From: Zeus faber
Lineage: Eukaryota > Chordata > Actinopteri > Zeiformes > Zeidae
Assembly (NCBI GenBank): GCA_960531495.1
Contig: OY482849.1
Location: forward strand, 2,966,979-3,030,978
Length of the DNA: 64,000 nt
Direction: 5' to 3'
Under the pieces are notes generated by a model that ran no database searches, had not been told where the DNA came from, and worked only from the letters and a program-made list of their open reading frames with translations. Shown piece after piece: positions 19,105 through 29,973 of the stretch. How positions within the stretch are numbered: the first letter of the stretch is position 1; every line of letters begins with the position of its first letter. The translations under genes were made by a program, and so were the position numbers.

Positions 19105-20694
19105 TCAAAGACTCCAATCCATCCATCTTCAAATAAACATCTGAATCATCCAATTCAAATGCCCTCACTGCAACAGTGTTTTTTGTGCTAGAAAAAGGTG
19201 TTAAGTGTTGGAACGTTGGAAACATCCCCATGGTGGAGGGTGAGTGTCAGGGAGGAGACGTGGTGCAGCACTTAATGACCAGGACACAGTATCACTGCCC
19301 ACACGGAGAGGCCCATTACATACTGGGATTGATGGAAATTACTCACAATTAGCATCTTAAGGCAGGCGTGGAGGGGTCTGTATTTTCCCCTTTATTCCAT
19401 TAACCATTACAACGAATGCCGGAAAAAAAGCAACTAGCAATTAGCTGAAAGGGAATGTGCTGTCATCGCGGCACACTTCTCTTGGAAGGGCTATTTACTC
19501 TTTATTTCAGCAGGCGAGGGTAATTCACAAAGCGGTTGAATGTGCGCTGGATGTTTGTGATAGAACCTGCGTTTTGTTGCTTTCTTTTGTGAGATAGATG
19601 GTTTGCCTTGTCCTGTGTGGTGCCTGATCAATGTTGCAAAGAGGTTTTTGGAAGCCGGGATCCATCTTTGAAGCTTCTGCCCCATTAGAGATACATATTG
19701 ACTTGGAAAAGTACGGATGTCGTCGGTTCAAAGCCTCTCTTTGCGGTGGTGTAATTGCTTCGCATTCCATCTGCATTTGATCTTAATTTGCGCTGTTCTG
19801 TCTGTTTCCTTTGTTTCCATGTAAAGTGGAAGCCGTAGCGATTTTCTTCTTGCAAACACCAGACAATTAATGCGACAAAAATAGGCATCATCGAAATATT
19901 ACTCCCTAATCACAGCCTGCAATAAATTCATCAATTCCAAAAAATGCAAAAGGAACACTAAGGGTTCTTTTTGTCTTTGGTTTTCTTCTTTGAAGTCTTT
20001 TATTAATTACCTACACAGTGTTTAATGTTTCAGCCTATTACCTTTTTAACAAACCTGCTGTTAGGCACTGACTTAGCTTTTCAGAGCTCGCACAGGTTCT
20101 CACAGTGCTTTTCTCCTTAACACAGTATTTCCCTTTAATTGTGCAGTAAATGCCCCAAATAGGAGGGCGTTATATCAATTAATGAAGATTCACAATAGAC
20201 GGTGCCAAAGCTTTGGTCTCTACTTATTGATGTGTGACACTGCATGGTAGATTCTTGATGATTTCCAGTAAGCAAGTTGAGTCATTGATTTGTGTTGAAG
20301 ACGCACTAGGCTGAAAAATGTGGACGGAAAAAAAATTGTTAAAAAAGATTTTCTAGGTAAAAAATAGAACCTTTTTGCATGATTCCAAATGCAAGGGGTG
20401 TTGAAAATATTGGGTAGCAACGGGCTGTTGATGACCTGTATTTCATATTGTCTTCCTCTGAAAAATACTGGTCTATATTCCCTGAGTTGCGTAATCTTAT
20501 TATAAATATAAAAATAAACCAATAGCTTAATAAATAAATGAATATATATATTTATACACACTGTTTACACTGTATACTGTATATATAGAAAATATTATAA
20601 TACGATAAAGAAAGTAAAATATATATAAATAATAATATTAATTAATAGAATAAATACAAATGAATATAAATATAAATGTGTTTGTGTATATATT

Positions 20695-20696
<2 letters not shown>

Positions 20697-20749
<53 letters not shown>
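20697..20749. repeat. (TA)n microsatellite
   Basis: About 26 TA dinucleotides in a row. Confidence 0.95.
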
Positions 20750-20753
<4 letters not shown>

Positions 20754-22898
20754 TATGTTTTCTTGCTAATGCATTTGGACAAACCCCAGATGTGCTTAGC
20801 GATAGAACTTCACAAAACGACTCTTTATTTCCACCCGACGCAATCACAGTTTTATGAAGAGTTCTCAAAATGGCAGTGTCACTCTCCTGTCAGATGTCCT
20901 TCAAACTTGTTCTCCGCTTCTCTGTCACTTCTCCTTTCATCCCCGAATTATGGAGCCGACAAAGCACAGCAAAGTTTTAAACTTGAGACTTGTCAAAACA
21001 TGATAAATTTGTTGACTCTCTCTGCGGCCAAACAACCACAGAAATTATTCTTGGGGGGAGGGGAAACAAAAAAAAACATGTCATCTGTCCAGAGATCTGG
21101 TGTTTATCCCACGGTTGGGCCATGGCAGTTATTCAAACATGTCATTGCAGAAATTATGAACGTCAAGTTCATCTGTCAATCTTAAAGAGCCTTTCCTAAA
21201 CTGTTTTTTTTTACACGACTGTAATTTGTATCAAACATTTTAAGCCCCTCAGAGCTTTCCCTGTGGTAATTCCCATCAGTGTTGTTCAGCAAGGGCAGAA
21301 CTGTTTTGCCGCCAATGGTAGTAGAACACATTCCAGGGGTTATTGGGAAGGCCTTTGGTAATGTTGTGAGTCTCCTACGCACAATCCTGGGCAGACTGAG
21401 TCCTTTGGGTGAAGGGGACAATAGAAATTTGCACCTGATTTCCTGCGGTTCCTCCAGGACCCTCCGTTGCCATCTGAAAAGGCTGCAGTTGAGGGACCGG
21501 GACACACTGTAGCGTGTTGTACACTGTCTCACAGTCCCTATGCCATCTCTGACTGCAGGGGACCTCAGTCATATAATTTAACAATATCCTCACATGGAAG
21601 TTAAAGTGATACGGAAGTTCTGTAAACACAGTGTTTTTTAAAACGTATTTCTCAGATCAACATTTTTAGAAAGGACAAACCATTCCAAGCAATGGACAAA
21701 TGTGTGCGTACATTAATATTTCTGGACATTTTATCACTCTTACGTCTGCATTAAATGCTGATATTATAGCCGAAATCTGTAAACTGACCATTTCTGACAT
21801 AAGAAATATATGATTGGACAAAAAACTCGCTAAATGATATAATGTAATGACAGTGTACTAAATCACAAGTTCAGATTTTTAAATTTTCTCTCATCATCAA
21901 CAAAACAAATTATTATATTACCATTTCATAATACAATAATGTACTGTACGTAGCTACTATGTGTGCTACTTTTCATTGGTAAATAAAGTACTCTATGCCT
22001 ACAGTAGGAGCCACCACACTATCACCGGGTGTCATGACATTTCACTGCATATATGTTACCCACCGCATACTTTAGGGTCATTTGGCGGGTTTTGAGATTT
22101 CTTGCATATCAAGCAAATATTTTTAAAGCTATGACTTGTAAATGACAAGGGTGTGGCAAACCGTGTTTCTGAGATAATCACCTCCAAAGTTTTACCCACA
22201 CCAGGTTCATTCCGCCAGCTTCCAGAACCCAAATGGGGGTTAGTGGACAAACAAACCCTCTAAGTTAATTAACCGCTAATTAACATACAGCTACACTTCG
22301 CATAATCCATAGCGATACAGAGAAGACATTTTTTACAGACAAGTGAGACCGAAACACCCCCGTGCTGAGATTTAACCGCCTGTTTACGGAAGTGACGTAG
22401 GTGTGTGACGTGTGACGCGTTTCTTTTGTCTTCTTCTTCTACGCACTTTTTACAACTGGGGATCTGTGTGTGTGAATGTAGTACGAGTAAAGGTTGAATT
22501 CTATCAAAACGGTTTCACATTATGACTTCACATCACATGGAATATGGATGAATGATCTTAACCTGGATGCTCGCTTTAAAGGAAACGATCAATCGGCGTT
22601 ATTCAGCACTGTTCTGCGTCTCGTAAGTGAACTGCGTTTCCCCATGTAATCAAACAGGAATAATTAACTCCACAGTTTAACATTTTTCTACTATTTATAA
22701 ATCAAACTCGGTTTTGAAAAAACGTTGAGAGATAAAAAAGAACCCACAAAGGAACAAAAATCTGGAAAAATCGAATTTTCCTTCAAGAAAGTTTTTTTTC
22801 AACTCATTTGTCTGCTCCTGGCGATTTTAGAAATGCGCGAGATGGAGGGTTTTGCTGTTGTGGCACACATACGTGTGACCATATGTGATAAATAATCT

Positions 22899-22928
22899 CT
22901 TGAACTTGAACTTGAACTTGAACTTGAA
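22899..22928. repeat. (CTTGAA)5 hexanucleotide array
   Basis: Five exact head-to-tail copies of cttgaa. Confidence 0.95.
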
Positions 22929-23038
22929 GAGGGCACTTCCAGCCGGTTGACAGCCAAATTGCAAACAGCTTCCAGTCAGCTTCCAGCCAACTACAAGGCA
23001 GCTCCCAGCCGGCTACCATTCGGCTGGAATTACCTCTA

Positions 23039-23074
23039 ACACTGCAATTGGTGTAAACACACCAATTGCAGTGT
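23039..23074. repeat. Perfect inverted repeat, 16-bp arms
   Basis: Arms 'acactgcaattggtgt' and 'acaccaattgcagtgt' are separated by 4 bases. It follows a short run of degenerate 'cagcttccagc' repeats (22937-23033). Confidence 0.9.
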
Positions 23075-23374
23075 GTCAACATGGGGTGGCGCTAACTTCA
23101 CAAAAAACACATCAGTCCCGAGAGATTTCAGATTTTTACCCCTAACCTGAACCCATTACCTGAGATATTCCTTGACCAGGGGTGACCAGGGGTCATCTTT
23201 CAAAGTTCAATTCGTTTTTTTTGTCACTTGACTGAGAACAGGTCTTAATGCTTTATTTAAATCTACATGTTGCACAGCTAATTTCAAAATGGGAGGTGTT
23301 TTTTTACATTTCTGAAATTACAAAGTTAAATTGCTTTGTAATGAGAGCACTCAAACTAGGTCTCTGTAATTTTA

Positions 23375-23412
23375 GTTAGGGTTAGGGTTAGGGTTAGGGT
23401 TAGTGTTAGGGT
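23375..23412 (+). repeat. Interstitial telomeric repeat
   Basis: About six copies of gttagg/ggttag, the vertebrate TTAGGG unit, with one variant unit (gttagtgttaggg). It lies inside ordinary sequence, so it is interstitial and not a chromosome end. Confidence 0.9.
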
Positions 23413-24785
23413 TTATTGTCAGTTTATTGTCAAATACTTGATAACAATGCAAGCATAATTACCAGTAATGAGATTCTGAGTCTCAGAGCCAACTCAACTT
23501 TACATATTACGTAAATTAGGGTATAGTAGTGACTAAAATAAAACAGTATTTAAACAGAATTTAAAGAGTATTTAAACAGTTATTTTTTAAACAAAATGTA
23601 AACATCTAAAATGGAAAGAATGTGTGTAGTATATGTAATTATAAATGATAAATAAGTAAGTATTTACCTAAAAGAAGGACAAAATAAAACGCAGATAATA
23701 ATGACAGTGAGTCAACTTGATAGTGGACATCTTAAATAGTCGTGGGCCACAACAATGCACTGTCATCCTGAATGGTATGATTGACAGTGTTGTAAGACAA
23801 ACGCTGCAATATACTACTAAGAGGTAAAACAAAACAGGTATGCGATGCAATACTTGATACATGAAAGGGACTAGTCTAAAGATTTTACTCGCATCTTTTT
23901 AAAGTGGCCAAGTGCATGGATTTATTGGTTCTAGTCTTTGGCCTTTTGATTTCAAAACGAGGGTTTTTGAGATATCACATTTTTATTTTACTTAAAATAA
24001 TTGTGAAATATCACAACAAATTTCTGCATTTGAGCCTCTCTGTCCGAGAAACGTCCCCCCCTCACATTTAATAGATTGCTTTTCCAAATTCCAAAAAACA
24101 ACAATGGCACAATAAACTGTAAATCAATCAATAAATGTCGATCCACCAACACCAGGGATATGATAATAATTTGTACAAATGTTAAATAGACTTAACAGTA
24201 TATGGGTCCTTCTGAACACTCAAGATTGTTTTGCTGTTGATACAGTTTAAACTCCATCGTTTACGTTACAAATTAGTTACCAACTATTAAATAAATCGCC
24301 AGAGAGGAATTTTCAACTCTCAGTGAGAAAGGGGTGGACTGCTCCATTGAGATGTGGAGATTTGAGATGTGGAGATTTTTGTCAATGGGTCTGCGTTTGC
24401 ATATGTATGGGTTAGGTGTGAGGGCTAATAAAATGATCAGCCATTAAGCGCAAACAAAGAAATGGCCCAAGGCTTTACCTGCTGTCTAATTTGGTAGTCA
24501 CTCAAAAAATGTGTACTGTGGCATATTCAATTAAATACCTAATATAATACAGTAATATAACAGATAATATAATAAATAACTCCAATAAAAAAATGAAAAT
24601 ATTCATTAATTCTTTCAAACCATACATTCTTTAAAATCAGATATATACTGTATATGTATATCTTGATTCTATTAGATGTACAGAACATATGTTCCATTCC
24701 AAAATATGTATATTTTTCATTAAACAAATGCAAGATTATCCCGTATACGTGAGTTGCTTAACGTTTTGAACCACTGCTACCCCGG
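23413..24785. other. No gene seen
   Basis: AT-rich sequence. Small direct duplications are visible, for example 'gagatgtggagattt' twice at 24350-24378, and 'agtatttaaacag' variants at 23548-23582. Confidence 0.4.
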
Positions 24786-24966
24786 TGGACAGATAAAGCA
24801 TTGCAACTGCCTTTCCACATTTAATGCCGCCTGGGATGTTCCCAGGCGGCATTAAAGGCGCAAACTTACGTCACTTACGGCAAGGTCCGAGCACGGACCA
24901 ATCATGGATCTGCCTGACTGATACTGTCAGTCTGCAGACTGTGGCTTAACCACACCCCTCGACCAA
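24786..24966 (-). mobile_element. LTR fragment of Gmr1-like copy A
   Basis: The sequence 'tctgcagactgtggcttaac' recurs almost exactly at 27771-27790 at the other end of the element, supporting an LTR pair read on the minus strand. It contains a CCAAT-like 'ggaccaatc' and a perfect hairpin (arms 24820-24836 and 24840-24856, 3-base loop). Confidence 0.6.
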
Positions 24967-25199
24967 CAGCCCCCCCACACACCCCCGGAGCAGGAGAGAA
25001 AGTCGGCCACGAACATCTGTGTCTATGGACTACTTTGAATTTTCAAGGCTGCAGGGTGAGATACCAATAGTGAGCGAGGCATTGATATCGTTCCTACGAT
25101 GGAGCCATTGGAGCAGGCTTGGTCCGAACCAAGCGTCAAAAAGGGCGTCCCACGAGGTAATATCAGAGGGAGTTGATGGGGCATATCACCATCCACTAG

Positions 25200-25500
25200 T
25201 TCTCAACGGTGCTGTACCTTTATTCCCTTTCAGACAGTTGGCGACTGCGGTGCAGCACTAGCCGATCAGAGCCCTCCAACTGCTGCAACAAGACTGCCCC
25301 CTGCACTCTTTCCGACATGTCCATCCACAGACAGAAATGGAGAGAATTTGGGGTACACCACAGAGAGCCACTTTCACTTCCCCAAATGCCTCTCCGGTTG
25401 GAGAGGTGCACACAGGACCAGATCTGGAGGACCGGATCTAGAGCAGCCTTTCAAGTTAGATCAGTCAAGCTGCTGCTCAGCTCCAAAAAATCAAGAACCA
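25200..25500 (-). pseudogene. Gmr1-like RNase H fragment, copy A
   Basis: The minus frame 25411-25220 contains 'DMSERVQGAVLLQQLEGSDR' then 'LVLHRSRQLSERE', matching the RNase H strand that starts with the catalytic Asp (DASxxGLGAVL...). The alanine after Asp is replaced and the domain is truncated. Confidence 0.75.
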
Positions 25501-26256
25501 ACTGCCTCAAGTACCCCGCCAAGAATTGCTTTACCTCTTTCTTGGTCGTGGGTCTTGGTGTGTTCGTGACTGCGGCAGTTTTATCAGATTGGGGTCAGAC
25601 CAGGCCTTCCCCCAAGTGGTACCCCAGATACTGTACCTCCCTCTGCCCCATGGCACACTTCTTAGCATTGGCAGTGAGCCCTACCCATCTCAGGAACTCG
25701 AGCAGTGCGTCCACATGCTGCATAAGCCGCTGGCAGGTGTTACTATGAATGATTACATCATCTAAGTAGGCAGTGGCGTATGTTGCGTGCAGGCGCAGGA
25801 CCCGGTCCATGAGTCTCTGAAAGGTGGCTGGGGTGCCAAAAAAGCCAAATGGAAGTGCACGAAAGTGGTACAACCTGAACGGAGTGGAGAACGCCGACTT
25901 TTCCTTGGACTTTGGTGACAAGGGAATCTGCCAGTAGCCTTGGTTAAATCCAGTGTCTTGATAAATTGAGCTGTACCAAACCATTCAAGGAGTTCATTGA
26001 CCTGGGGCATCTGGTAGGCATTGAATTTGGACACCGCCTTCACTTTTCGGTTGTCTACACAGAACCGGACCAACCTGTCGGGCTTATCCACTAGCACTAG
26101 ACGTGAGGCCTGGCTGAGTGGAGAAAACATCAGAGAATCTACGCTGAAACTGAAACGCGACAACATCTGCACCGCCACATCCGCGCCGCCACATCCACGC
26201 TCTGGGACAGAGTGATGGTCTCTAAACAACGCCAGGAACCTCCGGCCCCAACTCAT
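25501..26256 (-). pseudogene. Gmr1-like reverse transcriptase, copy A
   Basis: Frame 25984-25595 contains 'GYWQIPLSPKSKEKSAFSTP', 'PFGFFGTPATFQRLMD' and 'TAYLDDVIIHS', a Y-L-D-D active site. Frame 26256-25762 covers the N-terminal part with 'LVLVDKPDRLVRFCVDNRK'. Two overlapping frames show one frameshift near 25940. It aligns with 46663-47100 of copy B. Confidence 0.85.
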
Positions 26257-26349
26257 CCCTCTCGATTACTGTTATGGTCAGAGCCATGGACCCCCTCCCT
26301 CTATTATTTTAAAAGGTTCAAATGATAGATCTGCCACCCTCCCCCAGAC

Positions 26350-27150
26350 CGCTCTACCTCATAATTGACATCCCCAACCCATGTGTAACCACAAATGCCT
26401 TGCCACTTCATGAGTAATTTGGAGCTTGATGTGGGGAGTAACACTTAAACTCTCTCCTGGTGCAAATTGTCTGAGTTGTGCCCCTTTGTCATAAGCGCGG
26501 TGCTGACGTTCCTGAGCCTGCAGCAAATTCTCCCGTGACAGCTGTCCCAGCATGTGTAATCTTGCCCTCAGGTCCATAACAGACTGTATCTAATTTTTAC
26601 TGGTACTAGGCCAATCCTCCCAGTTTTCCTAACACGCCTCGGATTCTCCTGCTGAACAAGAGTTCAAATGGGGAAAACACTGCAGAGGTCTGGGGAACCT
26701 CCTGCACTGCGAACAAAAGAGGGTCCAATCACTTGGCCCAATTATGGCTATTGTTGTTCACAAACTTTCGAAACATGTTTTTCAGTGTTTTATTAAAGCG
26801 CTCCACCAGGCCATCAGTCTGGGGATGGTATATACTGGTCCGCATTGAGGGGACGCCCAGTAATTCTTAAAGTTCCCGAAGTGTATGTGACATCAAGGTT
26901 GTGCCCTGGCCAGTCAGGATTTCTTTCTGAATCTTGACTCAGAAGATGACCTGAAATAGTGCCTGGGCTCCATTTTTTTAATACTGCGCAGAGGAACTGT
27001 TTTGGGACATTGGGTTACGTATTCCACTGGAACTAACCTGTTCCTAATAAGTGAAAAAGTGTGAGTGAGCTTGACCATGCAAAGGGTATCGTCTCTTAAG
27101 GTGTCTTAATGGTAAGTCGTCAACGGGGAAAACCATTGGGTCTGGGGAAG
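26350..27150 (-). pseudogene. Gmr1-like integrase fragments, copy A
   Basis: The frame 26577-26359 is the integrase C-terminal region ('RENLLQAQERQHRAYDKGA', then 'QLRQFAPGE'). Upstream, broken frames give 'TGLVERFNKTLKNMFRKFV' near 26800, the region holding the catalytic glutamate (V-E-R-x-N). The N-terminal half of the catalytic core is largely lost. Its position upstream of RT defines the unusual pol order. Confidence 0.75.
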
Positions 27151-27179
27151 ATCCCACTTGGGATTCCCCTGCTCCCAGC

Positions 27180-27800
27180 CCTGTGATGTCCACTGACGTT
27201 CCCTCTGCGTCACTATGCACCACGCAACAATCACATCACCATACCGAATTCGAGTGCACTCTGCTAGCTTTCCTCATTAATACCTTGAACCCTAGTCAAT
27301 CTGTGCCCAAAATCAAGAAGTGCAACAGGCGGGAACTAACCACAGCCTTCCCTGTATTGTTTTTTGGCTTATAACAAATTGACCCTGACACGGACACTCG
27401 GATGACACCAGCATGAATATCCCCATTTACACGACGGATTTCCACTCGTGATGCCTCCATAAATACCCGGTTGAACCAGGCGTTGCTGGATCATCATCTA
27501 TAAGCAGCCGGAATCCAGCAAAGCCCGATGTCTTCCCCATTAGCCTTACTGGTACGTGGTAGGCCCCTTCCCAGTTGGGGAGGGTCGGTGGGCCGGCGAC
27601 CCAGACGACCTGGCCAATTTCCATGAGGGGGCAGTTTTTGGCCCGTGTCCGGGCCGCCCACAGTGCCAGCATCCCTCGCAAAATGCTTGTGGAGCTCCTG
27701 TCGTCCCCGCCGGTGATTTTGCTGACTCGAAGCAGGTGTGCCGATGTGGAGAGAAGCCCGTTCCGGCATCTGCAGACAGTGGCTTAACCACCCCCCTCTG
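27180..27800 (-). pseudogene. Gmr1-like zinc knuckle and protease region, copy A
   Basis: Frame 27791-27546 contains 'GCWHCGRPGHGPKTAPS', a zinc knuckle with C-x2-C-x4-H but the last Cys replaced. Frame 27681-27427 continues with 'NCPLMEIGQVVWVAGPP'. Near 27310 the sequence 'LLHFLILGTD' is the protease end motif. The protease active-site triad is not seen. Gag is reduced to the knuckle, so most of gag is deleted. Confidence 0.6.
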
Positions 27801-29025
27801 TCTGCCACAATCACTTTTATAATTTGATAGAAAACCTTTGTCTACACAGAGTCCACTTTCCAGAAAACATTGTCTGGGATTGATTCGAAAAGTGAAAGAT
27901 CTGAAAAGTTAAATTTATTCTAAAAGTATCATTGTTATAAAACAATAAATGCAGGAAATGGGAATGTTTAGAAGTTACAGAATAATAGAGGGGTCATGCT
28001 ATAGTGAGCATGAACATAGAATTAAAAAACAATTCTTAAACTTGAAATGAAAGGATTAACTTGAATTATTTTGTTTCCAATATTTTTATGCATGAATGAT
28101 TCAAATAAATATTAACAAAAAAAACAACATACTTAGGGAGAGTATCATATTTTCACCTTTTACTTTCTACACACTTTACACACTTAATTTTATTTTGGTT
28201 TGTTTTGCTTGTTTAATTTACTCATTTTATCTTATGTTATCTTATACTGTTCTATTCATATCACATATAATGGTTTAGGTTTATTTTAATGTACATTTAG
28301 CAATTTCAACATGTCAGCCTTGCAAGCTTGTTTCCTGAGGGGTAACTGACCCACTGACAGATACCGACAGGCAGTTTAGTGGGGGACTGGTTGAGGGTGG
28401 AGTAAACAGCAATTTTCCCACCCATTACCTGCCTCTGAAGTGAAGAAATGATCAGAACCTTTCAGGTGGATTTTCTCTGCGGGAGGAGTTTAGGTGTACC
28501 AACATTCAAATAAGCATACGTTCTTCAAATATTTTCAGATTTCAATGTATGACACATCATTTGAAATCTGCACTTTCATCATCTGTAACAGACTGAACAA
28601 TTACCTTGGCCTACTTGGGAACCTTGTAAACACCAGACTCTGTCACAAGGAATCTAGAATCTGCAAGGAATATATACAGTGAAACGTTCTACAAAACACT
28701 TCTCTGCACTTTGTCAAAATTGTTTTTTTTCCTAATGAACCTATGAGGGTGAGCAAGGTGAGCGAATCTCTTGCTCGTTTTTCCGCTTAAAAAGGTGTGA
28801 AAATAAGTGAGACACTGAAGAACGCTTTGATACCCTTGATGTTTGAGATCAACAAAGATTTACCTCGCTTGGTAGATAGATACTCCAAACGCTCTAAAAA
28901 ACATATTTTGTGCCGTTTTTTATTACAGTGGTGGTTTGAATGATCATTTTGTGCCTTGGCAATTGTCTTGTCTTGTCACATAAGAAAACATGCATTTTGT
29001 TAAGTTCCAAATTTTTCTGCCTTCT
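27801..29025. other. No gene seen, AT-rich
   Basis: Low-complexity AT-rich sequence at 27840-28330, then mixed sequence. No coding or transposon similarity recognised. Confidence 0.4.
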
Positions 29026-29461
29026 TGGCAGCTCGGTCCACACTGCAAGCCTTAGTTCTCAATCTAGTTTTATTGCTAAGAACCCATTTTTTTGTTTGGC
29101 TCTTCACATTATTTTTTAAATGTGGCAAATATCAGATTCCAGCGTGGTCAACTGGTCAAGGTCCTGAATGACCCGCATGTTCAGAAGAACAATAACAAAG
29201 ACGTCACACGCAGCAAGCTGATGTACGGAAGTAGACATGGTCCTGTTTGACCATTTCTTTCGATATGTTTTTAACACGGACCGGTTACAATATGACCCCT
29301 CAAGTTTTGCTTGGACAGAAGTGTCGCCCCAAATACTTACGAGGTCTAACCATAGGCGCTGATTTATGTTTCTGCCAGTGGGTGTTGGCGGGGGCTTTCT
29401 TTGTTTCGTTTAATAAGGACATTTTGTAAAATATAATACATCAAAAATAAAAACACAATGT

Positions 29462-29542
29462 GCGCTCCCCCTGATCCCCCTGATCCCCCCGATCCCCCGA
29501 TCGCTCCGTCAGAGGACATACACACACACACACACACACAAA
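29462..29542. repeat. Short CCCCTGAT array and (AC)n
   Basis: About four units of ccccctgat-type sequence (29466-29500) followed by (AC)n at 29518-29541, just before the 5' LTR. Confidence 0.85.
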
Positions 29543-29598
29543 ACGACACCACTGCCTACCAGGCTATCGCTACAAGTAGATTGGGTCTGTGTTGTGAC

Positions 29599-29603
29599 GT
29601 GAC
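29599..29603. repeat. Target-site duplication, left (gtgac)
   Basis: The 5 bases gtgac precede the 5' LTR and recur at 34697-34701 after the 3' LTR. The flank itself has extra gtgac units (ten identical bases on both sides), so the duplication length is at least 5. Confidence 0.85.
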
Positions 29604-29954
29604 TGTCAAGGTTCGCCCGGGTCCTACCAGCATCAGCCACTAGATGCCGCCAGTACTGCCTTTTCAAGGTTGCTCTGCTTCACCTATTTCTGTTCCTGAT
29701 TACCCTGCCTCATTAGGTTATATGTTTTTCCTGTGTCTCGTTTGGTCGTCCCTATTTAGACCCTGTCGTTTGTGTCCTCGGGCGCTCAGTCTTGAGTTTG
29801 TCTAACCTCATGACAACGCTCTTGTTCCAAGCTCCCGAGACTTCTTATTTGTTTTTGCCCAGTTTTTGTACTTGTTTTGAGTAAACCTCTATTTTTGCCA
29901 CCTCGCCTCTGCCTTGTTCTCTGCACCTGGGTTCACTCAGCATACCCCCTAACA
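29604..29954 (+). mobile_element. 5' LTR of sushi-like element
   Basis: It runs from TGTCAAGG to CCTAACA. Relative to the 3' LTR it differs at two sites in the first 20 bases, has an extra 'ctt' near 29845 and one C/T change near 29918. A TATA-like 'tatttag' (29753-29759) lies about 30 bases before the inferred transcription start at 29784. No AATAAA was seen; 'gagtaaacc' near 29879 is the nearest candidate. Confidence 0.93.
29753..29794 (+). promoter_or_regulatory. LTR promoter and inferred RNA start
   Basis: 'tatttag' at 29753-29759 is spaced about 30 bases before 'gctcagtcttg' (29784-29794). That 11-mer is complementary to the primer-binding site, which in Tf1/sushi elements equals the RNA 5' end. 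The spacing agrees with an RNA polymerase II start at 29784. Confidence 0.7.
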
Positions 29955-29955
29955 G

Positions 29956-29966
29956 CAAGACTGAGC
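29956..29966 (+). promoter_or_regulatory. Primer-binding site, self-priming type
   Basis: 'caagactgagc', one base after the 5' LTR, is the exact reverse complement of 29784-29794 in the LTR. Tf1/sushi-group elements prime reverse transcription with the 5' end of their own RNA instead of a tRNA, and this arrangement fits that. Confidence 0.8.
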
Positions 29967-29973
29967 TAACAAC

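Larger units (their letters stand above)
18841..22898. other. Gene-poor segment with microsatellites
   Basis: No coding or transposon sequence is recognised. Simple repeats occur at 19023-19104 and 20697-20749. The segments 19200-20300 and 20750-21640 are non-repetitive and of mixed composition; they might hold conserved non-coding sequence but nothing visible proves it. Confidence 0.4.
24786..27800 (-). mobile_element. Gmr1-like Ty3/gypsy retrotransposon, copy A
   Basis: On the minus strand the order is LTR start (27800-27770), zinc knuckle (near 27680), protease-like region (27600-27200), integrase (27150-26350), RT (26256-25500), RNase H (25411-25200) and an LTR fragment (24966-24786). 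Integrase precedes RT, the Ty1/copia-like order known from Gmr1-like gypsy elements. Many frameshifts and stops make it inactive. It is colinear with copy B at 46150-49373 over integrase, RT and RNase H. Confidence 0.8.

Noticed and set aside
23375..23412. Chromosome end (telomere)
   Set aside because: There are only about six units, with ordinary sequence on both sides.
25019..25748. Plus-strand frames of 80 and 179 codons
   Set aside because: They are antisense to the Gmr1-like RT/RNase H remnants.
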